64,000 nucleotides of DNA from Heloderma charlesbogerti (lineage: Eukaryota > Chordata > Lepidosauria > Squamata > Helodermatidae). The stretch spans positions 62,001 through 126,000 of the forward strand of contig JANEZZ010001867.1 in assembly GCA_026122225.1 (NCBI GenBank). Direction: 5' to 3'. Of the stretch, positions 42,100 through 54,092 are shown one piece after another. The stretch's first letter is position 1, and each line of letters starts with the position of its first letter. The notes beneath the pieces were generated by a model that did no database searches, was not told the origin of the DNA, and worked only from the letters and a program-made list of their open reading frames with translations. The position numbers and the translations under genes are program-made.

Positions 42100-44450
42100 C
42101 CGAATTCTACACTCTCCCATACCAGTCACTCAAATTAGGAAGCCTATCACATTTCCAGTTTTTAGCAAAAAAATTGTCTAGCAGCCAGCAAAAAAAGAAG
42201 AAAAGAAATTAAATATTGTTTGCAAATAATTAGTATTACATTTGTTATATAGATTAAGAAGGGCAAGACCTGGGTCAAAGCTAACTGATTGGTTAGTAAT
42301 TTTGTGAATTTCATTTTCAATCTCGCTCCCCCAAATTTGAATGAATGGCAAGTCCACCAATGATGAAGATATGTACCAATGGCTCTGCACTCTCTCCAAC
42401 ATAATGGAGATTTACTTTTGCTTGTTCTTGAGAGCTTCACTGGAGTGAGATGCCACGTATAAATCACCTTGATTGAGCTCTCTCTAGTATGGGCTGAAAT
42501 TGATTTCAACAGGTAGGCAGGCCAATTGTTTTGCCAGTTTTTGTCATTTATTTCATATCTGAGATCTTGCTCCCAGACTATCTTTAAAGATCTCATGTTA
42601 TAGTTATCAATATCAATAAGGTATTTACAAAGTTGCAAAACTATTCCTTTAGAGCCCCAAGTATAGTTAACTGAATACTTTTCAATTGTGGGAGTGGCCT
42701 TATAGCCTGCTGCTTGACTGATTTAGAAAGTGAAGTACCTTCCTGGTGGATTTGTAACAACAAATTAGGTGTATCCAGAATTCTGTCTTTAACTTGTTGT
42801 CCTGCTAAACATTTGCCCTTTGGGAAGAAATCCTACATCCTGTGTAAACCACTGTCTTCCCAACCAGCGAATTGTGCTCTTTTATCAGGATAAAAGAACA
42901 AGGGATGGATTTTAAAAAGTGTAAGAGGAGAGATTTGGGGGTTTAAATATTTACCCTAGTTATTCCAAATTTGTAGGGTAAATTTTAAGAAAAGGTTGTT
43001 TAATGTGACTATATTTCTATTAGTATTGGACCAAAAAAAAAAAAATACTTGAAGAGGTTATCTCCTGGATGTTTTATTTCCACCCACGCTATATCAGAAA
43101 CTTTATACAATAATGAAAAGAGTTGGCATAATTGAAATGCATCATGATATTTAATAATATAGGGAACACCAAGACCACCTAAGGCAGGCTGTTATATGAT
43201 ACTTTTGGCAACTCTTGGCTTCTTTCCTTTGAAGATATATGAATTAAACATTTTTTTGCCACTTAAGGAGATATTTCAGTGGTAATTTAATTGGAAATGT
43301 TTGAAATAAAAACTCTATTTTCGGGAGGGCTGTCATTTTAATGGCAGCTATTCTCCCTAACCAAGACAAGTTAAGTTTAAACCGCTGTCGCAAATCTTGT
43401 CTTACTTTATACATAGCCACATTGTAATTCAACTTTTTAAGTTTGTTTAAATCTTTAGGAATAAAGATTCCCAAATATTTGAGCATCTCAATTTGTGTCT
43501 TTAGGCCCATGTCATTATGTAATTGTTCTTCCTCTTGTTTAGACATGCCTATACAGAGTGCCTCAGATTTACTAAAATTAATTTTTAACCCAGCAATTGC
43601 TCCATATGAGCATACTTCTGTCATGATTTCTGAGGCCTCTGTTGATGGCTTAGTTATAAATAAGGCAATTTCATCTACAAACAGACTGATTTTATGATTT
43701 GCATCCTGGATTACACCACTGATATTTAAGTTATTACATATCCTATTAGCAAAGGGTTGTAATGTGTGGGCAAATAAAATTAGAGATAGTGGCCATCCTT
43801 GTTTAGTACCTTTATTAATTCTATTTTTTATCTAAATCAAATCCATTGATTCTGAGCAAAGCTTGAGAATTTTTGTACAATCTTTGAATCAGTTGGATAA
43901 AAAGCTTACCCATGTTCATTTTTTCCAACACCTTATATAGAAAGGGCCAATTTAAATTATCAAAAGTCTTATGAAAATCTTGGGAAAGAATGGCTAGAGG
44001 TTTCTTACAAAGTTTATAATGGTGAATAATATTCAAACCTCTATGAATAGGATTAGTTAATAGCCTAGATGGAATAAATCCAGATTGGTTTAAGTGAATA
44101 TAATGGATAATAAAATTATTCAGTCTAGAAGCCATGATGGATGTCAATAATTTAGAATCGAAACTCATTAATGAAATGTGTCTATATGACAACTTCAAGA
44201 TGATCTTTACCCATTTTGGAAAGCACAATAATCCGAGACAGCTTCCAGATCTCTGGTATTTGACCCCCTTTTAAGCATATCATTGAACAGTAATTCTGGT
44301 ATTAGAAGTTCTTTAATTTTTTTTTTATAAAAGTCTGCAACAAACCCATCGACACCAGGAGCTTTACAATTCTTAGATTTTTTAAAGAGCACCTTCTATT
44401 TCATCTGATGTTATTGGGGAGTTCAAAGATTCTCTGTGTTGTAAGCAGAA
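42100..44450 (-). pseudogene. L1 LINE ORF2, reverse transcriptase to C-terminus
   Basis: Minus-strand blocks occur in order from 44392. They are KAPGVDGFVADFYKK, then RHISLMSFDSKLLTSIMASR, LNQSGFIPSR and LSQDFHKTFDNLNW (with the first catalytic Asp). Next come GLKINFSKSEAL and YLGIFIP, then LSWLGRIAAIKMTALPKI (43624-43244). Further on are WHLTPVKLSR and CWRECRAIGTYLHHWWTCHS, the cysteine-rich C-terminal region (about 42480-42340). The YADD block falls in a degraded region near 43660-43690. Frames are broken several times. The 5' half (ORF1, endonuclease) is absent. Confidence 0.85.
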
Positions 44451-47280
44451 CTATTTTTAAGCCTCAGTTTCATATGGAAATTGCTGAGTGACGAAAGAGG
44501 TGTTAAATAACCACTGGCAACCTCGGTCAAATGTGGCTTCCCAGCTGGAGAATCGATGCACCACTGAAAAACTCAGTGAGTTGTGTGCAGGGGAGAGAGG
44601 TAAGGAGGAATGGAAACAGGTTGTTGCGGTGAGAGGCCAACATATCATCTAGACATCTTGAAATAATCAGGGTAAGGTGCTATGATTTGATCATGGATGA
44701 AATTGTTACTCTGTGCCCAGTAGTACAGTTGACCATTCTTAATTGGTAACGTTTTCCCTCCCACTCATTTTAAAGTGACCCATGTATGTGGCAGCCCATG
44801 ACCTACTAAGTTGTTGAAGCTGTTGCTTAAACAAAACTAGTCTCTGAGGGAAAAAATCCAAAATCTACAGGACCAACCAAAAAATGCCACAACAGATTGT
44901 GCAATGGAGATCAGACATTGCTTCTTTGTCCCAGAAGGCTAGGTGTAATATGATACCTGCAACACCTACCAGTGACTAATTCATTCAGTCTGCAATCTCC
45001 ATTTTGAAGCCATGTCTAAACTGCAGACCTCATGGCTACAACATCTGGCTAAATTTTGGACCTTCTGTTCCTTCACCCCATCCTCTGTACTATCTAGCTT
45101 GTTCTGGAGAATTCAAAAGCTTGTACAATCCTTTGTGGCATTTGGGCTGGTCCTAATAAAGGTGTTGCCCAACCATGGATCTTAGCATGTTAAATTAATT
45201 TATGTATAAATACATTACTTTCATACATTAGGTAAAAGAAGACATATATTTGAATAAAATGCTTAAGATCACCTTATAAAATCCCCTAGAATCACAAGGT
45301 GTATCTATGGTATAGTTGCCTTGAAGTGGTCTCTCTCTTCATTCTGTCTAGTGGTCTTCACAAGCTTTGCCAGTGGTGTAGCTGGGGCTGAACTTTGGGC
45401 GTATATCCAGCACTCCATAGCCTTGGGCACTCCAAATCACTACCCAGAGAGTGGCAAACAGGCTTGGCATCAGCAGCTGGACCACAATAGATATTCTGGG
45501 GACCTCCAGAGCTGACTCTGATCCTAGCATCCTTTTTTAAATCTTTTACTTTCAAACACCTTTTATAGTCAGGGGATAGCATGCACATGGTTACAGATGC
45601 TCATACGTAAAATATATATTGTCCTTTTCTTCAACAGAAGTGGTGCTTATTCCCAAGTAAATGTGTTTAGCATCAAGGCAGCAGAAGTAGCCTCTGTTTT
45701 ATCCCTGTAGTCATGGTATTATGCTTTGCTTTTGAGTTTAAAATGTGAAACTGCACATGGTCAGAGTATTATTTTTTTTAAATCAGGGTAAGCAAACAGT
45801 ATTTGTTGTCTGTTCATTTGCTTTTCTTTAATATAATGGGAATATAGAAGCAGTTGTAAAACACAGAATGCTTTTGGAATGAAGGAACGGGAGGTGAGGA
45901 GAAATGTTAGTTGTTTACTTCACAACTGAAATAATACCCATGGCCATCTAACACCCCTCCCTACCCCGCCCCCATTAAGTCCAGGGTCTGAAATGACCTA
46001 GCTGTACCACTGTATCTTGCTGTTGTTCAAGTAACCTGGCTTTTTCTGAGGAGAAAGTGTGTGAATGATGTATGGAACTTCAGCTTTGTGATACATACTC
46101 TAAGATAATTTAACACTGCTCTTAACAAAACTTGCAATCCAGTGCTCACTTGTTGACCGTAGTTCCCTGTCCTATATGGCAGTTTTCAGCACTAGTGACA
46201 AGTCAGAAGCTTCAGCTCCCCAGTTATTCATTTACTTCCAGAAGCTGACAGGATTCCAGGCCAGGGAAAGAATCTCACTGCTTCCCCTATTCACAGTACA
46301 AGGTTTCACTGTCAATTCAACTTATTTCTACTGCTATCTGTGAGCATGTGTCATCTCTCCACACCTACAGCTGTGGCAGAGCACTTCAACATCACCTGCT
46401 TTACCAAGCAAGAAAAAAAAATCACTGATGATAGAAGCTGGTGATGTTATTTATATGCATCCTTGATGTGGAATAAAGAATATAGATGTGGATTTTTAGT
46501 CTTGAATTGTTATCTCAGCATAGCATATTCTATTCTATTAAAGGGGCACAGTTGTGCCCCTTCAGTTAAGGGGGATTGCAAAAAATAAAAATAAAAAAGG
46601 TTCTGCCATTATAAGCTTCAAAATTATACTGCTTAGGAAACTGACACCTGTTAATACCTTGAAATGTGGCATCGATAATGTCACCAATGAGGTCTATGAC
46701 TGTGCAAAATTTCAAACCAATCCAATACAAATTGCCACAGATACAGCAAGTTAAAAAGTGCTGAAAATTAACACATTTGTACTTTTTACTCGAAGCTACA
46801 GCTTGGCCTATCATATATTTCTTTCAAATTCTGGGGGAAACTACTGATACACTTTATTCAGGCTTGTCGAAGAGGTATGCCTTTCATTGGTTTGGTGGAA
46901 TTCTTTGCAGCAGTTTAAAAGTCATCAAGGTTTTTCTGCCCTATGGTAGCAACTGCTGGCAAAGGTATGTTAGGCATGCTCAGCTTCACTCCGAAGTTAG
47001 AATGCTGCCAGAACTCAAGTGTTTTGAATTCCACTGTTCCTGTCAACATTCTGACAGTAGAGTAGCAGGAAACTGTCAACTGAGATAAGACCAAGGTAAT
47101 TTTGAAGGCTGAGGGAATCACTCTCACTGACTGACAGATCACTAATGAAGATAAAGAGGAAAAGGGAAAAGCTATGCTGGAATCCTGAGCAGGCTTACTC
47201 AGAAGTAAGCTATTCTGCACATAAGGGACATATTTATTCATTTGTACACATCTACTCAGTTAATAACTTGTTTGTATTTT
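44451..47280. other. No gene recognised
   Basis: Non-coding. A small palindrome GGGGCACAGTTGTGCCCC lies at 46543-46560. Chance frames of up to about 110 residues occur at 46777-47241 without known motifs. Confidence 0.45.
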
Positions 47281-47282
47281 AG

Positions 47283-47283
47283 T

Positions 47284-47316
<33 letters not shown>
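47283..47316. repeat. (CTTT)n microsatellite
   Basis: About eight CTTT units. Confidence 0.95.
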
Positions 47317-47390
47317 AAAACACTCTAATAATGATTTCCTTTTCAAAAAACCAAGGAAATTCAATTATTAAAAAAACCCTGCCAGTTTAA

Positions 47391-47864
47391 AGACCACAGT
47401 TAAGGCTATCTCATGTTTGTTCAAGCTCCCTAAAGCCAGGAAATTGGAAGCTGAGGCTGATGCCTTATCAGTCATGCCCGGTGATCAGTAATGACATTGT
47501 GTAATGCCACAATTTGTGCTTGCTTAGTTACAAGAAGCAAAAAGGCATGGGTCAACTCATTGAAGGATTCCTCTAGCAATACAGTAAGTCTCAGGTGCTT
47601 CATAAAGCTATACAGGTCCAGAACAACATGGGCCACCTCTGCTGGTTCCAGGTACCCCACCCTCCCCATCTGGATTTTGGCCTGAGAGACCCAGGGTGGG
47701 GTGCATGGAGGGTAAGTTGTAAGCAAACACAATTTGCGACATTGCACAATGTCATCACTGGGGCACATCAGTTATGGGGCACGTCGGTTAAGGCATTAAC
47801 TAGCCCTAGCTTCCCATTTCCTGGCTTTGGGGAGCTTGAGCCAACATGAGATAGGCTATGGTCT
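47391..47864. mobile_element. Long-inverted-repeat element
   Basis: The outer arms match: AGACCACAGTTAAGGCTATC, CTCATG and AAGCTCCCTAAAGCCAGG on the left against CCTGGCTTTGGGGAGCTTG, CATGAGATAGGCTATGG and TCT on the right. Inner arms GACATTGTGTAATGCCACAA and TTTGTGCTTGC are mirrored by AAGCAAACACAATTTG and GACATTGCACAATGTC. The centre (about 47600-47690) is unpaired. A TTAA at 47387-47390 borders the left end, but the right side reads TTAC, so a piggyBac assignment is unproven. Confidence 0.75.
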
Positions 47865-48362
47865 TACGCAGGTTTTTTGGTCACTGGATAGTATATTAGT
47901 CTCCCCAGCTATAAAATGTAGAGATAATCTGACATAGTCACTCACTATGCTGCTGCTGTTGCAGGGCTGGGTGCATCCTGATGTACCCTTCAAATCTCCT
48001 CTGGATGTCTGGGGAATCCCCCTCCAGAGATCTGAAGGGGATGGGGTGGGGTGGGGGCTGCAAGGGGAAGAGAAGACACAGAGGTCCCGTTCTGCAAGCG
48101 GTGTGCTTCCACTGGTAGAATGAAGATTCTGGATCCAACCCCAGGTATAAGGCAACATTATATATTTACAACTTGTATCCTCTTTCAGGAGTGCAGTGGA
48201 AGGGAGTAAAATGGGTAATAAATTATATCAAATGGCTGAAAGTCCCTCTTTCCAAGCTTCTGCTACCTAGTGTTTCTACTATCAACCAGGAGTTTCCCTA
48301 CTCACCGATGCTAGGAAACTGCCTTATTCCGAGGCAGACCCCTGGGCTTTCTAGCTAATATT
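47865..48362. other. No feature recognised
   Basis: Non-coding between two MITEs. Confidence 0.5.
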
Positions 48363-48370
48363 GTCTACAC

Positions 48371-48496
48371 CAACCTTCCCTACCTGGTGGCCTCCCAATG
48401 GTTTGGACATCAACTCCCAGCCAACATAGTCAATGGTCAGGAGCCTTGGGAGTGGTAGTCCCAAATATATGGAGGGCACCAGGTTGGGGAAGGCAG
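48371..48496. mobile_element. Short hAT-like palindromic MITE
   Basis: CAACCTTCCCTACCTGGTGG on the left pairs with GGCACCAGGTTGGGGAAGGC on the right. The inner part has ACATCAACTCCCAGCC / GGGAGTGGTAGTCCC. Flanks gtctacac (48363-48370) and gtctgcac (48497-48504) differ at one base, an 8-bp TSD. This MITE type is frequent in sauropsid genomes. Confidence 0.8.
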
Positions 48497-48504
48497 GTCT
48501 GCAC

Positions 48505-49764
48505 TGACTGACAGTGACTTTCCAGGATTTCCCCAGCACTACCTGGGGATGACAGGTGCAGCATCCAAAGCATGTGATCTAATCTTGAACATACTGATTT
48601 CTAATTTGATAGGCACACATACGCACATGCACACGTACTGTTTAGTCTAACCCTGCATTCAGCCATCTTGAGCAGCAGTAATTCAGGATGACTTTAGGCC
48701 TTTATCCAAGGTGACATGGGGGAATATAGCTCTCCCCACCCCAACCCACCCTAGGTTGTGCCCTAGATCTAAAATGGAAAATGATTTCATACACTGTACT
48801 ATTATTACCTTTGTCTGTGTCATGTTCTGTTGATCTTTAAACAAGAGCGAGCAGAGAGGTAATTTAAAAAGGAAAAAAAAAATCAGATGTGGCATCACAG
48901 TTTGACATAGCTGATTGAGTACATGGTAATTTCAGATATCTCGTGTAAAGTAGCAGAGAGCAATAGTATATTCTAACAATCCACCAACATCTGATCTTTC
49001 TATCCTGCTTTACTTTCCCTGTCTTTGAAGATTGCAGGGGGGAACTACCAATGATGTATTTAAATCAAGAGAATATTAATCTGTTTCCTAGGTATCTCCT
49101 GGGAAGATATGTGGAGGCAATAAAAATGAAAGCATCTGTAAGATTATTGGATATGGAAGCTGTAAAGAGAAAACTCAGTGCCCAAGGGTGAGATGAACAC
49201 ATTCAGATTGGATTTTTAACCAAAGAAAAATTACATAAGTGTTTGAAACACACAGTCACAACACTGTAATTTGTTTTCAGCAATGAAATTTTGCTTGATA
49301 AACTTACTCAGTTGTGAAATATCTATTTGATACACACAGAAACACACATCCAGATTCTGACTGAGAGGACTGTAGTCAATCAGGTGTCACTGGATACCAA
49401 TAAAGAAGAGAGTGCAAAAAAAAAAAATCAAGATTTTAATTCTTATCACTGGGATAAATTTTCATATATCCTATTATGAACCGAAAGATATCCCTGCATT
49501 AACAAGGTGATTTACCAAACTTTAGTCTGCCTTGAAAACCAGAACAGATGCTTTCTTGGGTTAGTTGGCCAATGAATACTCATCTAATAGTCCCTGTCCT
49601 ATTTTTCCTATTCTAGAAAAAGCCTTTCTGCCTTGTTCAGATGATTTTTTCCCCCTACCACCTTCAAAACACAAAAAAAAATCTAGGTGACATATATTTG
49701 TTATAGGATTAGAACAAGCAAGAAACACTAATGTTATTAAAACACTACTATAAATTAATCTGGA
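48505..49764. other. No gene recognised
   Basis: AT-rich non-coding DNA; no repeat is named. Confidence 0.5.

Positions 49765-49822
<58 letters not shown>
49765..49822. repeat. (AT)n(AC)n microsatellite
   Basis: About 12 AT units then about 17 AC units. Its right flank is the target of the hAT-like element at 49833, and another (TA)n tract follows that element. Confidence 0.95.
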
Positions 49823-49824
<2 letters not shown>

Positions 49825-49832
49825 GTGCGTGG

Positions 49833-50802
49833 TAGGGGTGCACGAAAGTCCCTTACCTGTCCTCGAAGCTTTTCGCAGTGGGGGGGAGGCACTTCGCTGC
49901 TTCCCCCGCGAAGCTCAGGCCGGGGAGGGAGGCTTCCCGCCTCGCCTGGCCAAAATTCAGGCCGGGGGGAGGCTTCCTGCCTCACCTGGCTGAAATTCAG
50001 GCCGGGGAGGAGGCGCCTCGCCTCGCCCGGCCGCGAACTAAAAAGTAAAAAAAACAAAAACAAAACGCCCCCGTAATAGGCTATGTGACGATTAACATAG
50101 CCTATCACGGCTAGATTTGCAAAGTCAGCCATGATAGGCTACGTAAATCGTCACGTAGCCTATCACGGATGACTTAAAAAAAAAAAAAAGCGCAGACGCA
50201 AATGGCGGCCCCCATAGGGAGCCGCCATTCGCGTTCCTTATTTGGTCGCTGTAGTCTATGTAAATCTTTACGTAGACTACGGCGAAAATAAGGGCAACGC
50301 AAATAGCGTTGCCCTTATTTTCGCCGTAGTCTACGTAAAGATTTAGGTAGACTACAGCGAGCAAATAAGGAACGGGAATGGCGGCTCCCTATGGGGGCCG
50401 CCATTATCCATACGTGCTTTTTTTTTTTTTTAAGTCACCCGTGATAGGCTACGTGATGATTTACGTAGCCTATCATGGCTGACTTTGCAAATCTAGCCAT
50501 GATAGGCTACGTTAATCATCACGTAGCCTATCACGGTGGCGTTTTTTTTTTTCTTTGATTGGAATGGCGGCGGCGGCAGCCAGTCGAAAGACTGGCTGCT
50601 GCTCCCGCCCCGGACGAAGACCTGCCGAACTGCCGGCCAGACCCACCGCCGGGAGGGACATTCGCCAAAGGTAAGTCCCATCCCGGGGGGGGTGCGGGGG
50701 GTAGGGGGTGCGGAGAATTCCTCCCCGAAACATGTTCAGGGGGCTGAACACGTTGGCGCTCGGCCCCCCGAAGTTTTGGGGAAAAATTCTCCGCCAACCC
50801 TA
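49833..50802 (-). mobile_element. Poly-palindromic hAT-like element, in a microsatellite
   Basis: The Y end is on the left (TAGGGGTGCACGAAAGTCCC with CTTACCT). The X end is on the right (AAG|GTAAGT at about 50668-50675, then the terminal palindrome and CCAACCCTA). Flanks gtgcgtgg (49825-49832) and gcgtgcgg (50803-50810) differ by three transitions, so the TSD is tentative. The array has palindromes at about 50071-50112, 50126-50168, 50192-50232, 50250-50357 (two TACGTA cores around GGGCAACGCAAATAGCGTTG), 50440-50480 and 50495-50537. Confidence 0.85.
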
Positions 50803-50824
50803 GCGTGCGGGCGCATGTGCGCGC

Positions 50825-50828
<4 letters not shown>

Positions 50829-50878
<50 letters not shown>
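50829..50878. repeat. (TA)n microsatellite
   Basis: About 25 TA units, the other half of the simple-sequence tract interrupted by the element at 49833. Confidence 0.95.
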
Positions 50879-50880
<2 letters not shown>

Positions 50881-50938
50881 TGAAGTCAGTTGCTATACCC
50901 TAAACCTGGATTTTCTTCCTAAGCCATAAAGTGTTAAC

Positions 50939-51727
50939 TAGGGATGGGGGAGAATTTCTCCCCGAAACTTCGGGGGGCCGAGCGCCAACGCATTCGGCCC
51001 CCCGAAATCGGAGGTGAAATTCTCTGCCACCCCCCCGCCACCCCCCCTCGGATGGGACTTACCTTTCACGCATGTCCCACCCAGCGGCGGGTCCCGGCGG
51101 CGGTTCGTCGGGTCTTCGTCAGGGGAGGGGGCAGCAGCCGGTCTTTCGACCAGCAGCCGCCGCCACCATTACAAGGAAAGTAAAAAAAAAAACAAAAAAC
51201 CGTGATAGGCTACGTAACAATTAACTTAGCCTATCATGGCTAGATCTCCAAAGTCAGCCGTGATAGGCTACGTTAATTGTCACGTAGCCTATCACGGGTG
51301 ACATTGGAAAAAAAAAAAAAGCACGTACACAAATGGCGGCCCCCATAGGGCGCCGCCATTTGCATTCCTTATTTGGTCCCTGTAGTCTACATAAAGATTT
51401 ACATAGACTACGGCGAAAATAAGGGCAACACTATGACTTTGGAAATCTAGCCATGATAGGCTACGTAAATCGTTACGTAGCCTATCACGGGGGTTTGGTT
51501 TTGGGGGGGGGTTACTTTTTTTTCGCAGCCAGGGAGATGGGGTGCTTCTACCCGGCCTGAATTTCACCGGCAAGGGATGGGGCGCCTGCCCCCCCAGCCT
51601 GAATTTCGGCCGGGCGAGGTGGGGCACCTCCCCTGCCTTGCATGAACTTCGGGGGGAGAACCGAAGCGCCTCCCCCCCACCGCGAAGCAAGCTTCGAGGA
51701 CATGTAAGGGACTTTCATCCATCCCTA
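50939..51727 (+). mobile_element. Poly-palindromic hAT-like element, complete
   Basis: Perfect TSD gtgttaac (50931-50938 and 51728-51735). The X end is TAGGGATGGGGGAGAATTTC with a mirrored terminal palindrome to about 51025. The Y end has CAT|GTAAGG in place of the usual donor and ends CATCCCTA. Palindromes lie at about 51201-51240, 51258-51298 and 51452-51491. The TACGTA-core part between 51380 and 51430 is a half palindrome, so part of the array has been deleted compared with the copy at 51765. Confidence 0.93.
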
Positions 51728-51764
51728 GTGTTAACTAAATAAATTAAAGGCTGGCTCTAGGATC

Positions 51765-52731
51765 TAGGGATGGGGGAGAATTTCTCCCCGAAACTTCGGG
51801 GAGCCGAGTGCCAATGCATTCGCTCCTCCAAAGGTTGTTCAGGGAGAAATTCTCCGGCCCCCCTGCCCCCCACCCCCCCCGGGATGGGACTTACCTTTCA
51901 CGAATGTCCCTCCCGGCAGTGGGTCCCGGCGGCGGTTCGGCAGGTCTTTGTCAGGGGCAGGGGCGGCAGCGGGTCTTTTGACCGGCTGCCGCCACTGCCA
52001 TTACAAGAAAAGTAAAAAAAAAAACAACAACGCCCCTGTGATAGGCTACGTAACGATTAACGTAGCCTATCACGGCTAGATTTGCAAAGTCAGCCGTGAT
52101 AGGCTACGTTAATCGTCACGTAGCCTATCACGGGTGACTTTAAAAAAAAAAAAAAGCGCATATGGCTAATGGCGGCCCCCATAGGGAGCTGCCATTCACA
52201 TTCCTTATTTGGTCCCTGTAGTCTACGTAAAGATTTACGTAGACTACGGCGAAAATAAGGACAACGCAAATAGCATTGCCCTTATTTTCTCCGTAGTCTA
52301 CGTAAATCTTTACGTAGACTACAGGGACCAAATAAGGAACATGAATGGCGGCTTCCTATGGGGGCCGCCATTTGCATACGCCCTTTTTTTTTTTTTTCAA
52401 AGTCACCCGTGATAGGCTACGTGACGATTAACGTAGCCTATCACGGCTGACTTTGCAGATCTAGCCGTGATAGGCTACGTTAATCGTTACGTAGCCTATC
52501 ACAGGGGCGTTTTTTTTTCTTTTGAAGGTCATGGCCAGGGAGACGGGGCACTTCTCCCTGGCCTGAATTTTGGCCGGGCGAGGTGGGAAGCCTCCCCCCC
52601 GTCCTGAATTTCGGCCAGGCAAGGAGGGAAGCTTCCCCCCCTGGCCTGAACTTCGGGGGGAGCAGCGAAGTGCCTCCCCCCCACCGTGAAGCAAGCTGCA
52701 AGACCAGGTAAGTGACCTTCGTGCATCCCTA
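51765..52731 (+). mobile_element. Poly-palindromic hAT-like element, complete
   Basis: Perfect TSD ctaggatc (51757-51764 and 52732-52739); the empty allele-like site is at 34063-34070. The X end is TAGGGATGGGGGAGAATTTC. The Y end has CAG|GTAAGT at about 52706-52713 and a terminus GCATCCCTA. Palindromes lie at about 52037-52076, 52094-52134, 52152-52200, 52215-52322 (two TACGTA cores around AAGGACAACG / TTGCCCTTATT) and 52345-52380. Two GATAGGCTACG-type palindromes follow at 52407-52448 and 52465-52504. Tandem GGCCTGAATTT blocks precede the Y end. Confidence 0.95.
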
Positions 52732-52806
52732 CTAGGATCTGCCTTTTGCAAGAGAAAGGGACCTTCCACAAGAGGAAGAGCTCTGCTCACAGAAGTTTCC
52801 TCCACC

Positions 52807-53683
52807 TAGGGATGGCAGAGAATTCCGCCATGGATTCCAGTGGGGCCAGATTCTAAACAATCCGGCCTCCTGGAATCTGTGGCGGAATGGCCTCCTGCCC
52901 TCCGCCCTCCCGCGGAATCCCCCCGGGATGGCACTTACCTGGTGCGGATGTGGTGGCTGTGGCGGCAGCGGCGGTTCCGGCGGTAACGGACGTGGCGGCG
53001 GTGGCGGCTCCAGCGGCTGGTCTCCTGGCCGGCCGTGGCCGGGCTGCTGCTGCCACCATTGCCATCCCTGCAGCCATGATAGGCTATGTAAGAATTTACG
53101 TAGCCTATCACGGCTAACCCCCCCCCCACAAAAAACCCAGTGTACACAAATGGCGGTGGCTACGGCGGCCACCATTTGCGTTCCCTATTTTTTGCCGATT
53201 TATCTTACATAAATATTTACGTAAGATAAAACGGCGAAAAAAAGGCGAATGCAAATAGCATAGTGGGCGCTATTTGCGTTCCTTTATTTTTCACCGTTCT
53301 AGCCTACGTAAATATTTACATAGGCTAGAACGGCGACAAATTTACATAGGCTAGAACGGCCGCCATTTGCATATGCTCGTTTTTTGGGGGGGGAGGGTTA
53401 GCCGTGATAGGCTATGTAAATTCTTACGTAGCCTATCACGGCTTCCTGGCTGGATGCAAATGGCGGCCGCAGCAGCCCGTCCGCCACCGGAAATCTGGCT
53501 GCGGACGGCCCTGGCCAGCTGCTTCGCGGCCTGCCTGCGGAGCAGAGCCAGCCATCGAGGATTCTGGGGGGGGCGGACCAGATCGCCTCCCCCCCGTCTA
53601 GGATTCCGGGGAGAGGGATGGAGCGCCCCCCATCCCCCCCACCATGAAAGATTCCATGGAAAGGTGAGTTTCGTACATCCCTA
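52807..53683 (+). mobile_element. Poly-palindromic hAT-like element, complete
   Basis: Perfect TSD cctccacc (52799-52806 and 53684-53691); the empty site is at 34113-34120. The X end is TAGGGATGGCAGAGAATTCC with a GATTCCAG/CTGGAATC palindrome. The Y end carries AAG|GTGAGT and CGTACATCCCTA. The palindrome at 53203-53238 has the stem TTTATCTTACATAAATATTT and its complement, where most copies have CTACG in place of CTTAC. Another at about 53297-53336 has TTCTAGCCTACG arms. A partial duplication of that arm follows (53340-53362). Confidence 0.94.
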
Positions 53684-53947
53684 CCTCCACCCAACTTTGC
53701 GGTATCCTATCTTACCTCATTCAGCAGAGTCTCCTGATTCTCTGTGTAGCATTTTCAGGGGGCTGGAGGGGATACATAGAAAGGAAGTAGTGTGGAAGTC
53801 CACTTTCTCCAGCACAATTGATTCAGATTACATCTGCGTCACAACTCACATATCATGCATACGAGTTGTAACTTTTCATGCATGTTAGCCTCCCTAATCA
53901 GTTTTAGAGACTTTATTAAAAGTCTTACTAATCTGTATTCTCTAGGT

Positions 53948-54084
53948 CGGGTGTGGGGACTTGTGGCCCCATGGATGTTGCTGGACCACTACACCCATCA
54001 TCCCTAGCCAGCATAGCCAATGGTGAGGCATGATGGGAGTTGCACTCCAGCAACATTTGGAGGGCCGCACATTCTCCATCTGTG
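53948..54084. mobile_element. Short hAT-like palindromic MITE
   Basis: Perfect 8-bp TSD ctctaggt (53940-53947 and 54085-54092). The ends CGGGTGTGGGGACTTGTGGC and GCCGCACATTCTCCATCTGTG are inverted repeats. ATGTTGCTGGACCACTACAC pairs with GCACTCCAGCAACAT across the centre. It is a different family from the TAGGGATG elements but in the same superfamily by TSD length. Confidence 0.85.
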
Positions 54085-54092
54085 CTCTAGGT

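Larger units (their letters stand above)
51745..53860 (+). repeat. Unnamed interspersed repeat, copy occupied twice
   Basis: Sequence outside the two hAT-like insertions (51745-51764, 52732-52806 and 53684-53860) aligns with 34050-34300. Shared blocks include TTTTGCAAGAGAAAGGG, CATTCAGCAGAGTCTCCTGA, CTCTGTGTAGCATTTTC and AAGTCCACTTTCTCCAG. The repeat predates both insertions. Confidence 0.75.

Noticed and set aside
47387..47864. piggyBac element with TTAA target duplication
   Set aside because: Only the left side has TTAA; the right reads TTAC, and the termini do not start with CCC. Left unassigned.
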